Notes: generated from the sequence alone by a model not told the origin. Counted from the first letter of the stretch, positions 8,844-18,088 are shown. The stretch: 64,000 bases of DNA from a bacterium (GCA_025774935.1 JALGZK010000007.1:38395-102394), one strand, 5' to 3'. Numbers and translations are program-made.

Positions 8844-11063
8844 ATGAGCACGAAGCGAATCCGCGCCGGCGTCGCGATCGCCGTCGCGTGCGCGTTGCTG
8901 GTGAGCGTCGGGGTCGGTGGCGCGATGGCCCAGGAGCCGAACCCGCTCAAGAACGCGTACTTCGGCGACCTTCACGTGCATACGAGCTGGTCGCCCGACG
9001 CGTTCACGGCAGGCGTTCGGGTCACGCCCGACGACGCTTACATCTACGCGAAGGGCGGAGAGATCGACCACACGAGCGGCGTGAAGGTGAAGCTCCTTTC
9101 GGGGCCGCTCGACTTCTACGCCGTCACAGATCACTCAGAGTACATGGGCGTCCTGCCGGGTATGCTCGACCCGAACAACCCGCTCTCGGAGCATCCGCTG
9201 GCGGTGGACATCCTGGGCGACGATCCGACCGCACAGCAGCAGGCGCTCTTCCAGGTCGTGGCGAGCATCACCGGTGAGATTCCGCCGATTGAGGAATTCG
9301 CCGACGAGGACGTCTCCAGAACCATGTGGCAGGAGATCCAGGACATCGCCGACGAGCACTACGAGCCCGGCGACTTCACGACGTTCATCGCCTACGAGTG
9401 GACCTCGAACGGGCCCGACGGCTGGCAGAATCTCCACCGGAACATCATCTTCCGCGACAGGGACGTCCCGGACCTGCCGTACTCGTCGATGGCGTCCGAG
9501 AAGCCGGAGGATCTCTGGAACTGGATGGACGCGCAGCGCACCGAAGGCGCGACGCTTCTCGCGATCCCTCACAACTCGAACCTCTCCGACGGTCTCATGT
9601 TCCCGCTCGTCGACTCGTACGGGAAGCCGATCGACCGCGCGTACGCCGAGCAGCGCATGAGGAACGAGCCGATCGTCGAGATGACGCAGATCAAGGGCAC
9701 CTCCGAGACGCATCCTCTGCTCTCCGACACCGACGAGTTCGCCGGGTTCGAGATCTCCGACTTCCTGCTCAAGATGTCCGACATCGGAGCGACGGGGCCG
9801 GCGAAGGGAAGCTACGTGCGGGACGCGTACAAGTCAGGACTCGTCTTCGAGGAAGCGACCGGCGCTAACCCGTACAAGTTCGGCATGATGGGCTCCTCCG
9901 ACACGCACAACGCAGGTGCGCCCGTCGAGGAGTTCAACTACTTCGGGAAGATCGGCCGGGAGGACGGCACCCCCGAGGCGCGCATCCTCGAGGACGACGC
10001 GCTCGCGCCATTGAGAAGGAGCTGGGGCGCGTCCGGCCTGGCAGCCGTCTGGGCAGAGGAGAACACGCGCGAGGCGATCTACGACGCGCTCGCTCGGAAG
10101 GAGTGCTTCGCGACCTCCGGACCGCGGATGCAGGTCAGGCTCTTCGGCGGCTGGGACTATACGTTCAAGGACGTGAACCACCCCGACTTCCTGTCGATCG
10201 GCTACGACAAGGGCGTCACGATGGGCGGCGACCTGCCCCTGACCGATGCGCTTGAGCGGGGTCCCGCCTTCCTCCTGTGGGCCGTGAAGGACCCGAACGG
10301 GGCGAACCTCGACCGGATCCAGATCGTCAAGGGCTGGACATACCGGGGTCAGACGTTCGAGATGGTCCACGACGCCGCGGTCTCCGACGGCCGCGTCGTG
10401 AACCTGAACACCGGCCTCATGCCCGAGGTTGGAAGCACGGTGAACCTGGCCGGCGCCTCCTACGACAACTCGATCGGCGACGCCGAGCTCAGGGGAATCT
10501 GGCGAGACGAGGGCTTCGACCCGACCGTCCGCTCGTTCTACTACGCGCGCGTACTGCAGATCCCGACGCCGAGGTACACGACCTACGACGCCATGCGGCT
10601 CGGTGTAGCCCCGCCCGAACCCTCGACGATTCAGGAGCGAGCGTGGTCGTCTCCGATCTGGTACACGCCGAGCGCCGAGGACGAGGCGAGCGGGAAGGAA
10701 GGGGCGGTCACCGTCGCGAGCGTCGAGGCGGAGGGCGGGAGAGCTCTGACGACCGAGGAGCTCAAGGACCTCCTCGTCGGGAAGCTCGTCACCATCAGGA
10801 ACAACGTGACGGGTCAGGTCACGGGCTCCCTCTTCACGCTGGACGGGATCCGCTGGAGGGGAGAGGACGCGGGGTTCGCCGCCATGCACGGCGGTTCGGA
10901 CATTTCGGGCAACCCCTACGAGATCAAGGAGGGGAGGCTCTTCACCACGTTCGACGATGGGAGCGAGTTCTCTGCGAAGGTCTACAAGCTCGGGTCCAGG
11001 TTCCTGGGCGCGAAGAGCGACGAAGCCGGGTATGTGAACTACGAGATCACAGGCATGCGCTAG
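8844..11063 (+). CDS. DUF3604 family secreted protein
   Basis: The 739-residue product begins MSTKRIRAGVAIAVACALL with signal cleavage near GAMAQ. Immediately after, YFGDLHVHTSWSPDAF is the DUF3604 opening, a PHP-like HxH metal-binding motif. AVTDHSEYMG and GSSDTHNAGAP supply further conserved His/Asp ligands. A phosphoesterase-type activity has been inferred for the family but is not established. The frame is open back to 7728, but ATG at 8844 has an AAGGGGGAGAG ribosome site and starts the signal peptide. It ends the PPIase/HupE operon, and a hairpin follows. Confidence 0.82.
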   Translation: MSTKRIRAGVAIAVACALLVSVGVGGAMAQEPNPLKNAYFGDLHVHTSWSPDAFTAGVRVTPDDAYIYAKGGEIDHTSGVKVKLLSGPLDFYAVTDHSEYMGVLPGMLDPNNPLSEHPLAVDILGDDPTAQQQALFQVVASITGEIPPIEEFADEDVSRTMWQEIQDIADEHYEPGDFTTFIAYEWTSNGPDGWQNLHRNIIFRDRDVPDLPYSSMASEKPEDLWNWMDAQRTEGATLLAIPHNSNLSDGLMFPLVDSYGKPIDRAYAEQRMRNEPIVEMTQIKGTSETHPLLSDTDEFAGFEISDFLLKMSDIGATGPAKGSYVRDAYKSGLVFEEATGANPYKFGMMGSSDTHNAGAPVEEFNYFGKIGREDGTPEARILEDDALAPLRRSWGASGLAAVWAEENTREAIYDALARKECFATSGPRMQVRLFGGWDYTFKDVNHPDFLSIGYDKGVTMGGDLPLTDALERGPAFLLWAVKDPNGANLDRIQIVKGWTYRGQTFEMVHDAAVSDGRVVNLNTGLMPEVGSTVNLAGASYDNSIGDAELRGIWRDEGFDPTVRSFYYARVLQIPTPRYTTYDAMRLGVAPPEPSTIQERAWSSPIWYTPSAEDEASGKEGAVTVASVEAEGGRALTTEELKDLLVGKLVTIRNNVTGQVTGSLFTLDGIRWRGEDAGFAAMHGGSDISGNPYEIKEGRLFTTFDDGSEFSAKVYKLGSRFLGAKSDEAGYVNYEITGMR

Positions 11064-11096
11064 AGCTGGCTCCACCGAAGCTCACACACGTTAGGA

Positions 11097-11120
11097 GGCT
11101 CCCGCGACACCGCGGGAGTC
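11097..11120 (+). terminator. Rho-independent-like terminator after DUF3604 gene
   Basis: Stem CTCCCGCG / CGCGGGAG (11099-11106 / 11111-11118), extended by two outer pairs, with an ACAC loop. It is followed directly by a pyrimidine run TTCTTCTT. Confidence 0.7.
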
Positions 11121-11324
11121 TTCTTCTTGACCCCCGCTGCCCGCCTCTGGCGGGGCATCCTCCCGCCGACGGGACGTTCAACCGAACCCTCCCGCGACCT
11201 GTCCAAGAGGGGTGAAGACGAGCGCGGCTGGACATGCCCCCCATATTCAGGCGCTCTTGGGCCCCGCCTCCGGCAGGGTGCGGGTCCCGTATGTTCATGG
11301 GCCATCTAGCGCGGGAGGAGCCCT

Positions 11325-13439
11325 GTGAGAACGATGCTCATCCTCGCGGTGGCAGTCGTTCTGGCGATCGCCCTGCCTGTCACGGCGAGCGAGATCCACG
11401 ACGCGGCCGCCGAAGGAGATGATGCGCGAGTGAAGGAACTCCTGAAGGAGAATCCGGAGCTCGCGCTCGAGAAGGACGTAAGGAACGAGACGGTCCTCCA
11501 CATCGCGGCCCGTGAGGGCCATCTCGAAGTGGTCAAGGCCGCGCTCAAGGCGGGAGCCCCCATCGACATCGGCGACAACGAGGGGAGCACGCCGCTCGAT
11601 GTCGCGGCGATCTTCGGACACATGGAGCTCGCCGAGTACCTCGTCAAGAAGGGCGCCGCCATCGACCACGCCGACGTCAACGGCCTCACGCCCCTGCATT
11701 TCGCCGCCTACAACGAGCAGCCCGAGATCACCGCGTTCCTGATCGAACGCGGCGCCGACGTCAGCGCCTTGACGGCTGGCAGCAGCACCCCGCTCCACGG
11801 CGCCGCCTACAACGGCGACGTCGCTACCATGACGGTCCTCCTCGAGAACGGCGCCGATCCGAACGCAAGAAACAGCGCCGGCTACACGCCGATCCTGAGC
11901 GGAGCCGCTGTGAACGGCGGACTCGACGCGATCGAGCTTCTCGTCGCTCACGGAGCGGACATCTACGACCGCGTACACGAGGGCTCGAGCGCGCTCATGT
12001 TCGCGGCCGCCGCCGGAAAGCCCGATCTCGTCCGCTACTTCCTCGAGGCGGGCGTGCCTCCGGACGCGCGGAACAACCACGAGTGGATGGCGATCCATAC
12101 CGCCGCCGAGGGCGGCAACGTCGAGATCATCGACATCCTCGTCGAGAACGGGGCCGACGTGAACGCAGGCTGCGGGTTCGGAAGGACTGCCGTCACCTGG
12201 GCAGTGCTCCGCAGTCACCAGGAAGCGACGGCGCGGCTTCTCGAGCTCGGCGCCGATCCCGACCCTGTGGACGACTGGGGCGGCACGCCGCTCGCGCGCG
12301 CGTTCCTGAACGGTGACATCGAGATCGCGCGACTCCTGATCAGCGCCGGCGCCGATGTCAACAGGCCGGCGGGTGACTGGGAGCGCTCGATCCTGCACAC
12401 CGCCGCCGTCAGCGGCCGGACCGACCTCATCGCGCTGGCCGTCGAGTTCTCCGCCGACGTGAACGCTGTCGATGCCTACGGAATGACTCCGATCGAGTAC
12501 GCGGCACGCTACGGGCACAAGGACGCGGCGGACGCGCTCATCGCGGCGGGCGCTCGGGCCGAAGGCCTTGAGGAGAACTACGGTCGCCCCGAGCTCCTCG
12601 ACCAGCGTGTCGCGGACGGCGAGGCGGTGATGTGGTATCTTGGTCACTGCGGGTTCGCCGTCAAGACGAGAGACCACTTCATGGTCTTCGACTACTGGAA
12701 GGACGACGACGCACCAGCGTCCGCCTCGCTCTCGAACGGCCACATCGTGGCGTCTGAACTCGACGGCCAGAACGTTGTCGTCTTCGTCACCCACGGCCAC
12801 GGCGACCACTTCGATCCTCGGATCTTCGATTGGGCCGACTCCGTCGGGAAGATCGAGTACGTCTACGGGTTCCGTCCCGAGCTCACGGAGCCGTACCGCA
12901 CGGACGGATACGAGGGTCCGGAGTATCAGTTCATTGGTCCCCGTGAGCAGGCCACGTTCGGCGACGTCGAGGTAAGGACGATCGAGGCGAACGACGGCGG
13001 CGTCGGGTTCCTGGTCTCGGTCGACGGCATCGTCCTCTATCACGCCGGCGACCACGCCGGGTGGGCCGAGGGCGAGCGCGACGGGTATTTCGCCGAGATC
13101 GACTACCTCGACCCGTTCGTGGACGAGCTCGACCTGGCGTTCGTGAACGTCACGGGCTGTCACGCGCACGACCCCGATCGGCTCCGCGAGGGCAACCTCT
13201 ACACGATGGAGAAGCTCAAGCCAGCGGTGGTCGTCCCGACGCACGCGTTCAATCGGGAGTACGCCTACGCCGACGCGGCGGTGGAGTTCGCGGAGGCCGG
13301 CTGCACCACGCCGTGCTGTCTCCCGGTGAACTGCGGCGACAGCTTCGTCTACTCGAGCGGCAGGGTCGCGATCCTCGCCCCCGCCATCCCGGCAGGAAGC
13401 GCGATGGCGAACGCGACGGTTCCTACCTGCGCGCCCTGA
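11325..13439 (+). CDS. Secreted ankyrin-repeat / metallo-beta-lactamase-fold fusion
   Basis: The 704-residue product starts at GTG, preceded by GGGAGGAG, with a signal peptide (MRTMLILAVAVVLAIALPVTA). Residues ~22-420 are about 12 ankyrin repeats (for example NGLTPLHFAAYNEQPEITAF, LIERGADV). Residues ~430-690 are an MBL fold: MWYLGHCGFAV, HGHGDH metal ligands at 490-495, YHAGDHAGW and GCHAHD. The MBL part resembles the UlaG/YycJ-like 'beta-lactamase superfamily' hydrolases. The combination of a cell-exported ankyrin stack with a metallohydrolase is unusual. Substrate unknown. The ankyrins may position a peptide or protein substrate. Confidence 0.8.
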   Translation: MRTMLILAVAVVLAIALPVTASEIHDAAAEGDDARVKELLKENPELALEKDVRNETVLHIAAREGHLEVVKAALKAGAPIDIGDNEGSTPLDVAAIFGHMELAEYLVKKGAAIDHADVNGLTPLHFAAYNEQPEITAFLIERGADVSALTAGSSTPLHGAAYNGDVATMTVLLENGADPNARNSAGYTPILSGAAVNGGLDAIELLVAHGADIYDRVHEGSSALMFAAAAGKPDLVRYFLEAGVPPDARNNHEWMAIHTAAEGGNVEIIDILVENGADVNAGCGFGRTAVTWAVLRSHQEATARLLELGADPDPVDDWGGTPLARAFLNGDIEIARLLISAGADVNRPAGDWERSILHTAAVSGRTDLIALAVEFSADVNAVDAYGMTPIEYAARYGHKDAADALIAAGARAEGLEENYGRPELLDQRVADGEAVMWYLGHCGFAVKTRDHFMVFDYWKDDDAPASASLSNGHIVASELDGQNVVVFVTHGHGDHFDPRIFDWADSVGKIEYVYGFRPELTEPYRTDGYEGPEYQFIGPREQATFGDVEVRTIEANDGGVGFLVSVDGIVLYHAGDHAGWAEGERDGYFAEIDYLDPFVDELDLAFVNVTGCHAHDPDRLREGNLYTMEKLKPAVVVPTHAFNREYAYADAAVEFAEAGCTTPCCLPVNCGDSFVYSSGRVAILAPAIPAGSAMANATVPTCAP

Positions 13440-13469
13440 CGGGTGCCACGGTCCACGCTTGAGGCAATC

Positions 13470-13500
13470 TCGGGGTCCGGGCACATCGTCCGGACCCCGA
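13470..13500 (+). terminator. Hairpin after ankyrin-MBL gene
   Basis: An 11-bp perfect stem (TCGGGGTCCGG / CCGGACCCCGA) with a 9-nt loop, 30 bp after the stop codon. There is no T tract. Confidence 0.6.
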
Positions 13501-13511
13501 CTCATCTGGCA

Positions 13512-13552
13512 CACAGACGACACTTGCGCTCGTCCGTCGTCTGTGGTATTCG
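13512..13552 (+). promoter_or_regulatory. Possible promoter overlapped by a 10-bp dyad
   Basis: TTGCGC (13524-13529), a 17-bp spacer and TATTCG (13547-13552) form a weak sigma-70 promoter ahead of the gene at 13616. An inverted repeat CACAGACGAC / GTCGTCTGTG (13512-13521 / 13536-13545) covers the -35 box and much of the spacer. This is where a repressor operator would lie. Confidence 0.35.
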
Positions 13553-13615
13553 GGAGTGTGTGATCTCGCCGGTTCGGACAGAAGCTGCTTCAGGCCCTTT
13601 GAAAGGGAGGAGCTC

Positions 13616-14539
13616 ATGAAGAGAGCGATCGTGCTCTTGTGCATTGCCCTCCTGGTGTCGTCGCCGGTGATGGCGATCGCCAGGCAGAGCCTCAGGGAGG
13701 CGGTTCCGGACCTCCCGGACGACCAGGAACCGCTCGTCGTCGCGGATGTGCTCATCGCGATCGACATCGACGCGAACCCAGGATTCGCCGATCTCACCTC
13801 GCGCTACGCGGACGCGTTCACTGCCGCGGGCGCGGCGTCCGTCGCGACCTGCGCCGTCGAGGCGACCGGCGGAACGATCAACTTCCCGCCGGACGTGACG
13901 TACGCGAACTATCCGGTGGTCGTCGTTCTCACGAGCGAGAACTGGTGGGAGATCCCGAGCAACATCGACCCTGCCGACGAGGTCGTCCTCATGAACTACC
14001 TCGACAGCGGCGGCAACCTCCTCCTGGTCGGTCAGGATTACATGTACGGCTCGCACGGGGACATGGACGGCGCCTCCAACCCCTGCTACGGGTTCCCGCT
14101 CAACTACCTCGGTCTTGATCTCGTCTTCCAGGACTTCGACGGGCCGACGCCGCCGATGCGGAAGGGCGAGCCCCACGACGGAGAGCGGTCCGAGGTGGCA
14201 ACGCTCTACGGCCGCGCCAATTGGATCCTCGTGGGCCTGGTGGTCATCATCGTCGCCAACACGGTCTTCATCAATAACCCGTTCTACACGGACCGCGGGG
14301 TGCCCGTGAGCAGGGGGGCCGGGATGGGTCTCGACTACGAGGGGGAATTCGCCTCGGCTGAGGGAGTTCTGACCTACTACGAGACGGACACGTTCCAGGC
14401 TGTCTGGTCTGGCGTCGAGATCTCCGCGGCCGGCGACGAGGACTTCAACGAGATCATCGCGCGACTCTACGAGTGGTTCGACGGCGAGACGCCCGTCCAG
14501 CGCCTCCACTGGGGAGCGATCAAGGCGCTGTATCGCTGA
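13616..14539 (+). CDS. Secreted protein with TPVxxxxWGxIKxxYR C-terminal motif
   Basis: The 307-residue product has a signal peptide (MKRAIVLLCIALLVSSPVMA). The body contains a Rossmann-like or gasdermin-neutral alpha/beta region (VVVVLTSENWWEIPSNID ... LLLVGQDYMYG) and a single hydrophobic stretch (WILVGLVVIIVANTVFI). The latter may be a buried strand-helix or a membrane segment. The last residues, TPVQRLHWGAIKALYR, match in spacing the ending of the secreted protein at 16230. No enzyme motif was recognised. ATG follows GAAAGGGAGGAG. Function unknown. The tail suggests an export or anchoring signal. Confidence 0.6.
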   Translation: MKRAIVLLCIALLVSSPVMAIARQSLREAVPDLPDDQEPLVVADVLIAIDIDANPGFADLTSRYADAFTAAGAASVATCAVEATGGTINFPPDVTYANYPVVVVLTSENWWEIPSNIDPADEVVLMNYLDSGGNLLLVGQDYMYGSHGDMDGASNPCYGFPLNYLGLDLVFQDFDGPTPPMRKGEPHDGERSEVATLYGRANWILVGLVVIIVANTVFINNPFYTDRGVPVSRGAGMGLDYEGEFASAEGVLTYYETDTFQAVWSGVEISAAGDEDFNEIIARLYEWFDGETPVQRLHWGAIKALYR

Positions 14540-14569
14540 GCGAGTTCTGAAGTCGCGGCACTCGAGAGA

Positions 14570-14590
14570 GCGGGGAGCACTGCTCCCCGC
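14570..14590 (+). terminator. Terminator hairpin with T-rich tail
   Basis: GCGGGGAGCA / TGCTCCCCGC directly abut (loop formed by the inner bases), followed by TTCTCTTT. It closes the 13616 gene. Confidence 0.6.
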
Positions 14591-14642
14591 TTCTCTTTGC
14601 GCTCCCAGCACAGATCAGGAGCGACCGCGCCCGAGTCGGTGG

Positions 14643-14671
14643 TTGACTCGGTTGGGGCCGGCGTGTATCGT
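14643..14671 (+). promoter_or_regulatory. Sigma-70-type promoter for nfeD-SPFH pair
   Basis: TTGACT (14643-14648), a 17-bp spacer and TATCGT (14666-14671), 79 bp before the ATG at 14751. Confidence 0.6.
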
Positions 14672-14750
14672 CTCGGCCAGTTCCCCCGGGGCTCCAACGC
14701 CTGACGAATAACGCCGCCGCACAGGTGTATCATCTACGGGAGGTGATACC

Positions 14751-15200
14751 ATGCTCGAGAACTACTGGTGGATCTGGTTCGCGCTCGCCGCGATCTTCAT
14801 CATTGTAGAGATCTTCACGGCGGGCTTCTTCATTCTGTGGTTCGGTGTGGGCGCAGCAGTCGCAGGAGTTCTCGCGCTACTCGGGCTCGACCCGGTCTGG
14901 CAGTGGGGAGCGTTCGTGGTCGTCTCGGCGGCGCTCTTCGCGGGGTCGAGGCGGTTCGCGGAACGGTTCTCGAAGAAGCAGCCCCCCGGAATCGGCGCCG
15001 ACCGGCTCATAGGCAAGCGGGGCGTCGTGCTCGAGGCGATCGACGACGTCGGGAACACCGGACGCGTCAGGATCGACAAGGAAGAGTGGCGAGCCGATGC
15101 CCATGAAGCCGAGGCGGTGCCTGAGGGTGCGCGTGTCGAAGTGGTCAGGCTCGAGGGCACGCACGTCGTCGTGAGACAGCTCAAGGAGGAGCAATCATGA
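14751..15200 (+). CDS. NfeD family membrane protein
   Basis: The 149-residue product has two N-terminal membrane segments ([26 protein letters not shown] and [17 protein letters not shown]). A small OB-fold NfeD-C domain follows ([25 protein letters not shown]). Family members act with SPFH/stomatin proteins in membrane microdomains. Here the ATGA stop/start overlap with the SPFH gene makes that pairing explicit. It is the short class without the ClpP-like protease domain. A GGGAGGTGATACC ribosome site precedes the ATG. Confidence 0.88.
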   Translation: MLENYWWIWFALAAIFIIVEIFTAGFFILWFGVGAAVAGVLALLGLDPVWQWGAFVVVSAALFAGSRRFAERFSKKQPPGIGADRLIGKRGVVLEAIDDVGNTGRVRIDKEEWRADAHEAEAVPEGARVEVVRLEGTHVVVRQLKEEQS

Positions 15201-16114
15201 TAGGGCTCTACGCTGCAGTCGTCGTCCTCGTGCTCATCATCGCGGCCAGAGGCCTCAAGATCGTGAGGCCCTGGCAGAAGGCCCTCATCGAGCGGCTGGG
15301 ACGGTACCAGCGGACCGCGGACAGCGGCCTCTCGATCATCATCCCGTTCATGGAGAAGATGATCAAGGTCGACATGCGGGAGCAGGTCGTTGACGTTCCG
15401 CCGCAGGGCGTGATCACGAAGGACAACGTGGTCGTCGAGGTCGACGCGGTCGTGTACTACGAGGTGACCGATCCCGTGAAGGTCACCTACAACGTGGCGA
15501 GTTTCTACCTCGCAGCCACGAAGCTCGCTCAGACAAACCTCAGGAATCTGATTGGCGACCTGGCGCTCGACGAGTCGCTCACCTCGCGCGAGATGATCAA
15601 CACGAAGCTCAGAGACGTGCTTGACGACGCGACCGACAAGTGGGGAACGAAGGTGACCCGCGTCGAGCTTCAGAGGATCGAACCGCCGCAGGAAGTGATT
15701 GACGCGATGCACCGTCAGATGAAGGCGGAGCGCGACCGTCGCGCGATGATCCTCGAGGCCGAAGGCCACAAGCAGTCGGCGATCCTGAAGGCCGAGGGCG
15801 AGGCCGAGGCGATCAAGAAGGTCGCGGACGCCGACAAGTACCAGAAGCTCACGGTCGCGAAGGGCGAGGGCGAAGCGATCCAGACGGTCTACAACGCGAT
15901 CCACGACGGGCGTCCTACGAACGACCTCATCGCGATCAAGTACCTCGAGGCTCTCCAGGCGATCGCCGACGGGAAGGCGACGAAGATCTTCCTGCCGCTC
16001 GAGACCTCGGGCGTGCTCGGGAGCATCGGTGGTATCGCCGAGCTTCTGAAGGAGAAGGTGGCGCCCCAGCGGTCCGAGCCGCCGACGCGTGGGCAGGGAA
16101 CTCCGCAGCCGTAG
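15197..16114 (+). CDS. SPFH/stomatin-like (QmcA type) membrane protein
   Basis: The 305-residue product has an N-terminal hydrophobic anchor ([20 protein letters not shown]). An SPFH domain follows ([18 protein letters not shown] ... [19 protein letters not shown] ... [16 protein letters not shown]), then an Ala/Glu-rich coiled coil ([20 protein letters not shown], ~185-215). Such proteins oligomerise into ring or cage assemblies on the inner membrane and influence proteolysis and microdomain organisation. It overlaps the upstream NfeD gene by 4 bp. The C-terminal Pro/Thr tail is short and probably disordered. Confidence 0.9.
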   Translation: MIGLYAAVVVLVLIIAARGLKIVRPWQKALIERLGRYQRTADSGLSIIIPFMEKMIKVDMREQVVDVPPQGVITKDNVVVEVDAVVYYEVTDPVKVTYNVASFYLAATKLAQTNLRNLIGDLALDESLTSREMINTKLRDVLDDATDKWGTKVTRVELQRIEPPQEVIDAMHRQMKAERDRRAMILEAEGHKQSAILKAEGEAEAIKKVADADKYQKLTVAKGEGEAIQTVYNAIHDGRPTNDLIAIKYLEALQAIADGKATKIFLPLETSGVLGSIGGIAELLKEKVAPQRSEPPTRGQGTPQP

Positions 16115-16148
16115 TCGGCGGGCGCGAACATACGCAGCACACAAGAGA

Positions 16149-16180
16149 ACGCCCACCGATCCTCTCGGGTCGGTGGGCGT
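16149..16180. terminator. Bidirectional terminator hairpin
   Basis: An 11-bp perfect stem ACGCCCACCGA / TCGGTGGGCGT with a 10-nt loop. It lies between the convergent SPFH gene and the minus-strand secreted-protein gene. Confidence 0.65.
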
Positions 16181-16229
16181 CTTCGAGTGGTGCCAATTGT
16201 GCATGTGGAGCGCTACCGGCAGAGCGCCG

Positions 16230-17042
16230 CTATCGATAGATCCCCTTGATCGTACCCCAGCTCTCTGTTTCGACCGGCGTGACTCCAGCGATCTCCTCGT
16301 TCTCCGTGAGCCAGCAGGTCCAGGGGCCGCGCTCGCCCTCGCGGATGGCGAACTCCACCCAGGCGAGCCGCGGCGCGAAGAGGTCGTTCGCGGACACGAT
16401 CTGAAGAGGGTCCATGCTCATTATGTAGTTCGCGTCGTCGTGGAAGTCGAGGAGGACATTCACGGGGGGGCCGGGCTCAAGGACCCAAGTGTTCGGTCCC
16501 GTGGGCGTCCCGAAGAGGTCGAACGACGGGAAGCTGAGCATGAAATCGACGACGTGGCCTGTGAGTGGCGGCGGCACGTTGTCCCACTGGATCATGATCT
16601 GCCCGGTGGCTCCCGCCGGGGACGCGCTGTCGATGACGGTGCCGTCCTCGTAGACGAATGTCATGGCGTCAACGGACGAGCTTTCCGCGAACACGAACAG
16701 GTTCACGCCCCCCGGAAAGATCTCAGGAGGCTCAGCGGTCACGGCGTGCCATCCGGCGGCAGTCATGTGGGGCCCACTGCCCCCTCCGCCACCGGCACCC
16801 TTGATGCACTTGCAGTCTCTCCACGGGACGATCCCGCCGCCCGTTACCTCTTTGCAGGTCCCTATCCCACCGCCAGGGGGAGTGCACGACGTCCCTGGCT
16901 GACTGCACGTGACGGTGGTTCCGGTGTTATGAACGTGAACGCAGCCGGTCAGGTGGCGGGAGCATCCCCCGTCGTGACCGAGTGCGCTGCCCGCGGCGAG
17001 CGCTAGGCTCATGACGGCCAAAGCGACAACGATCCATCTCAT
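16230..17042 (-). CDS. Secreted Cys-rich protein with TPVxxxxWGxIKxxYR C-terminal motif
   Basis: The 270-residue product begins MRWIVVALAVMSLALAAGSALG, a signal peptide. A short Cys/His/Gly-rich segment follows (GGCSRHLTGCVHVHNTG ... CTPPGGGIGTC ... CKCIKG, eight or so cysteines in ~60 residues), then a beta-rich domain (GVNLFVFAESS ... MIQWDNVPPPLTGHVVDF). It ends TPVETESWGTIKGIYR, with the same spacing as the tail of the 13616 product. The open frame runs to 17084, but ATG at 17042 is supported by GGGAGGTGA. The Cys-rich part may bind metal or form disulfides. Function unknown. Confidence 0.6.
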   Translation of the reverse strand: MRWIVVALAVMSLALAAGSALGHDGGCSRHLTGCVHVHNTGTTVTCSQPGTSCTPPGGGIGTCKEVTGGGIVPWRDCKCIKGAGGGGGSGPHMTAAGWHAVTAEPPEIFPGGVNLFVFAESSSVDAMTFVYEDGTVIDSASPAGATGQIMIQWDNVPPPLTGHVVDFMLSFPSFDLFGTPTGPNTWVLEPGPPVNVLLDFHDDANYIMSMDPLQIVSANDLFAPRLAWVEFAIREGERGPWTCWLTENEEIAGVTPVETESWGTIKGIYR

Positions 17043-17469
17043 CTCGTCACCTCCCTTTCGTGAGGAAGACGGTCTCTCGAACACAGGGGCAGCGGGCCCC
17101 CGCGCGGTGCACTCCGCAACTCGCGCGGGTGTGCGCGTGTCACGGCGGCGGGTGTTCCCGTCACCCCCTACGGGCGCGGCGTCGTGCGCCGCGGCGCATC
17201 ACCTGCGTCGTTCCCTTGGCGAGTGGGGTCTTGTCCGTCCGGCTCAGGGTCCCTTCGTGGCGGGACACGGAACTGCCGGATTCGGCGATCAGTACATTCT
17301 GATGCGGGCTCATCCAAACCGATGCTGCAGGTGAACGGCCACGCAAGCCAGACGTGAGTGAACCTGCTCAGTTATGCAGTTTCGGGTTCTGTCCGCGGCA
17401 CCGGCACCGTGCTACAATCGTCACCGGTCACCGGTGAGGACTGCCACGTCCTCCGGGAGGTTCGATTCG
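17043..17469. other. 427-bp intergenic region between divergent genes
   Basis: No ORF with a ribosome site or conserved product is evident. The only promoter-like element is TACAAT at 17413-17418, ~52 bp before the DUF4126 start, but no convincing -35 box is seen at 17-bp spacing. Confidence 0.4.
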
Positions 17470-18045
17470 ATGGAGATTCTGCTGAGCGTCCTCATAGGTC
17501 TCGCGCTCGCGGCGGCCTGCGGCTTCCGTGTCTTCGTGCCCTTCCTCGTAGTGAGCATCGCCTCAGCGAGCGGTCACCTCGACCTCACGCCGGGCTTCGA
17601 GTGGATCGGCACGACTCCCGCCCTCATCGCGTTTGCCGTCGCCACGGCGCTCGAGATCGCCGCATACTACATACCGTGGCTCGACAACCTCCTCGACACG
17701 ATCGCGACGCCCGTCGCGGTGGTCGCGGGGACGATCGTCGCCGCCTCAGTTGTCCAGGAAGTCTCGCCGCTCCTCCGGTGGACCCTCGCCGTCATCATCG
17801 GAGGGGGAGTCGCCGGAACCGTACAGGTCGCGACGGCGACTCTCCGCGTCGGCTCGTCGGCCACCACCGGGGGGCTGGCGAATCCGGCTGTGTCGACCGG
17901 TGAGCTCGGGGGCTCAGTCATTACGAGCGTTCTCGCCGTCATCGTTCCAGTCGTCGCCGCCGCGCTCGTCGTCCTCCTCTGCGCTGTGATTCTCCGTAAG
18001 CTCAGGCGTGTGCGCCTGTTCCGGCGGCAGTCGCGAGCGGACTAA
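17470..18045 (+). CDS. DUF4126 family integral membrane protein
   Basis: The 191-residue product has four or five membrane segments. It opens MEILLSVLIGLALAAACGFR and continues FVPFLVVSIA, FAVATALEIAAYYIPWLDNLLDTIATPVAVVAGT and RWTLAVIIGGGVAGTVQ. The 'ACGFRVFVPFL' and 'DNLLDTIATP' patterns are those of DUF4126. ATG at 17470 is chosen over upstream starts because the conserved N-terminus begins there. The tail is basic (RKLRRVRLFRRQS), expected on the cytoplasmic side. Function of the family is not known. Confidence 0.8.
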   Translation: MEILLSVLIGLALAAACGFRVFVPFLVVSIASASGHLDLTPGFEWIGTTPALIAFAVATALEIAAYYIPWLDNLLDTIATPVAVVAGTIVAASVVQEVSPLLRWTLAVIIGGGVAGTVQVATATLRVGSSATTGGLANPAVSTGELGGSVITSVLAVIVPVVAAALVVLLCAVILRKLRRVRLFRRQSRAD

Positions 18046-18088
18046 TCCGGCCGCAGGGGGAGCCCCGAGGCGTGCCCTGAGCGATTCC

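Noticed and set aside
11295..13523. 742-residue minus-strand open frame
   Set aside because: Antisense of the ankyrin-MBL gene, with repetitive Val/Asp/Arg content produced by the repeat codons.
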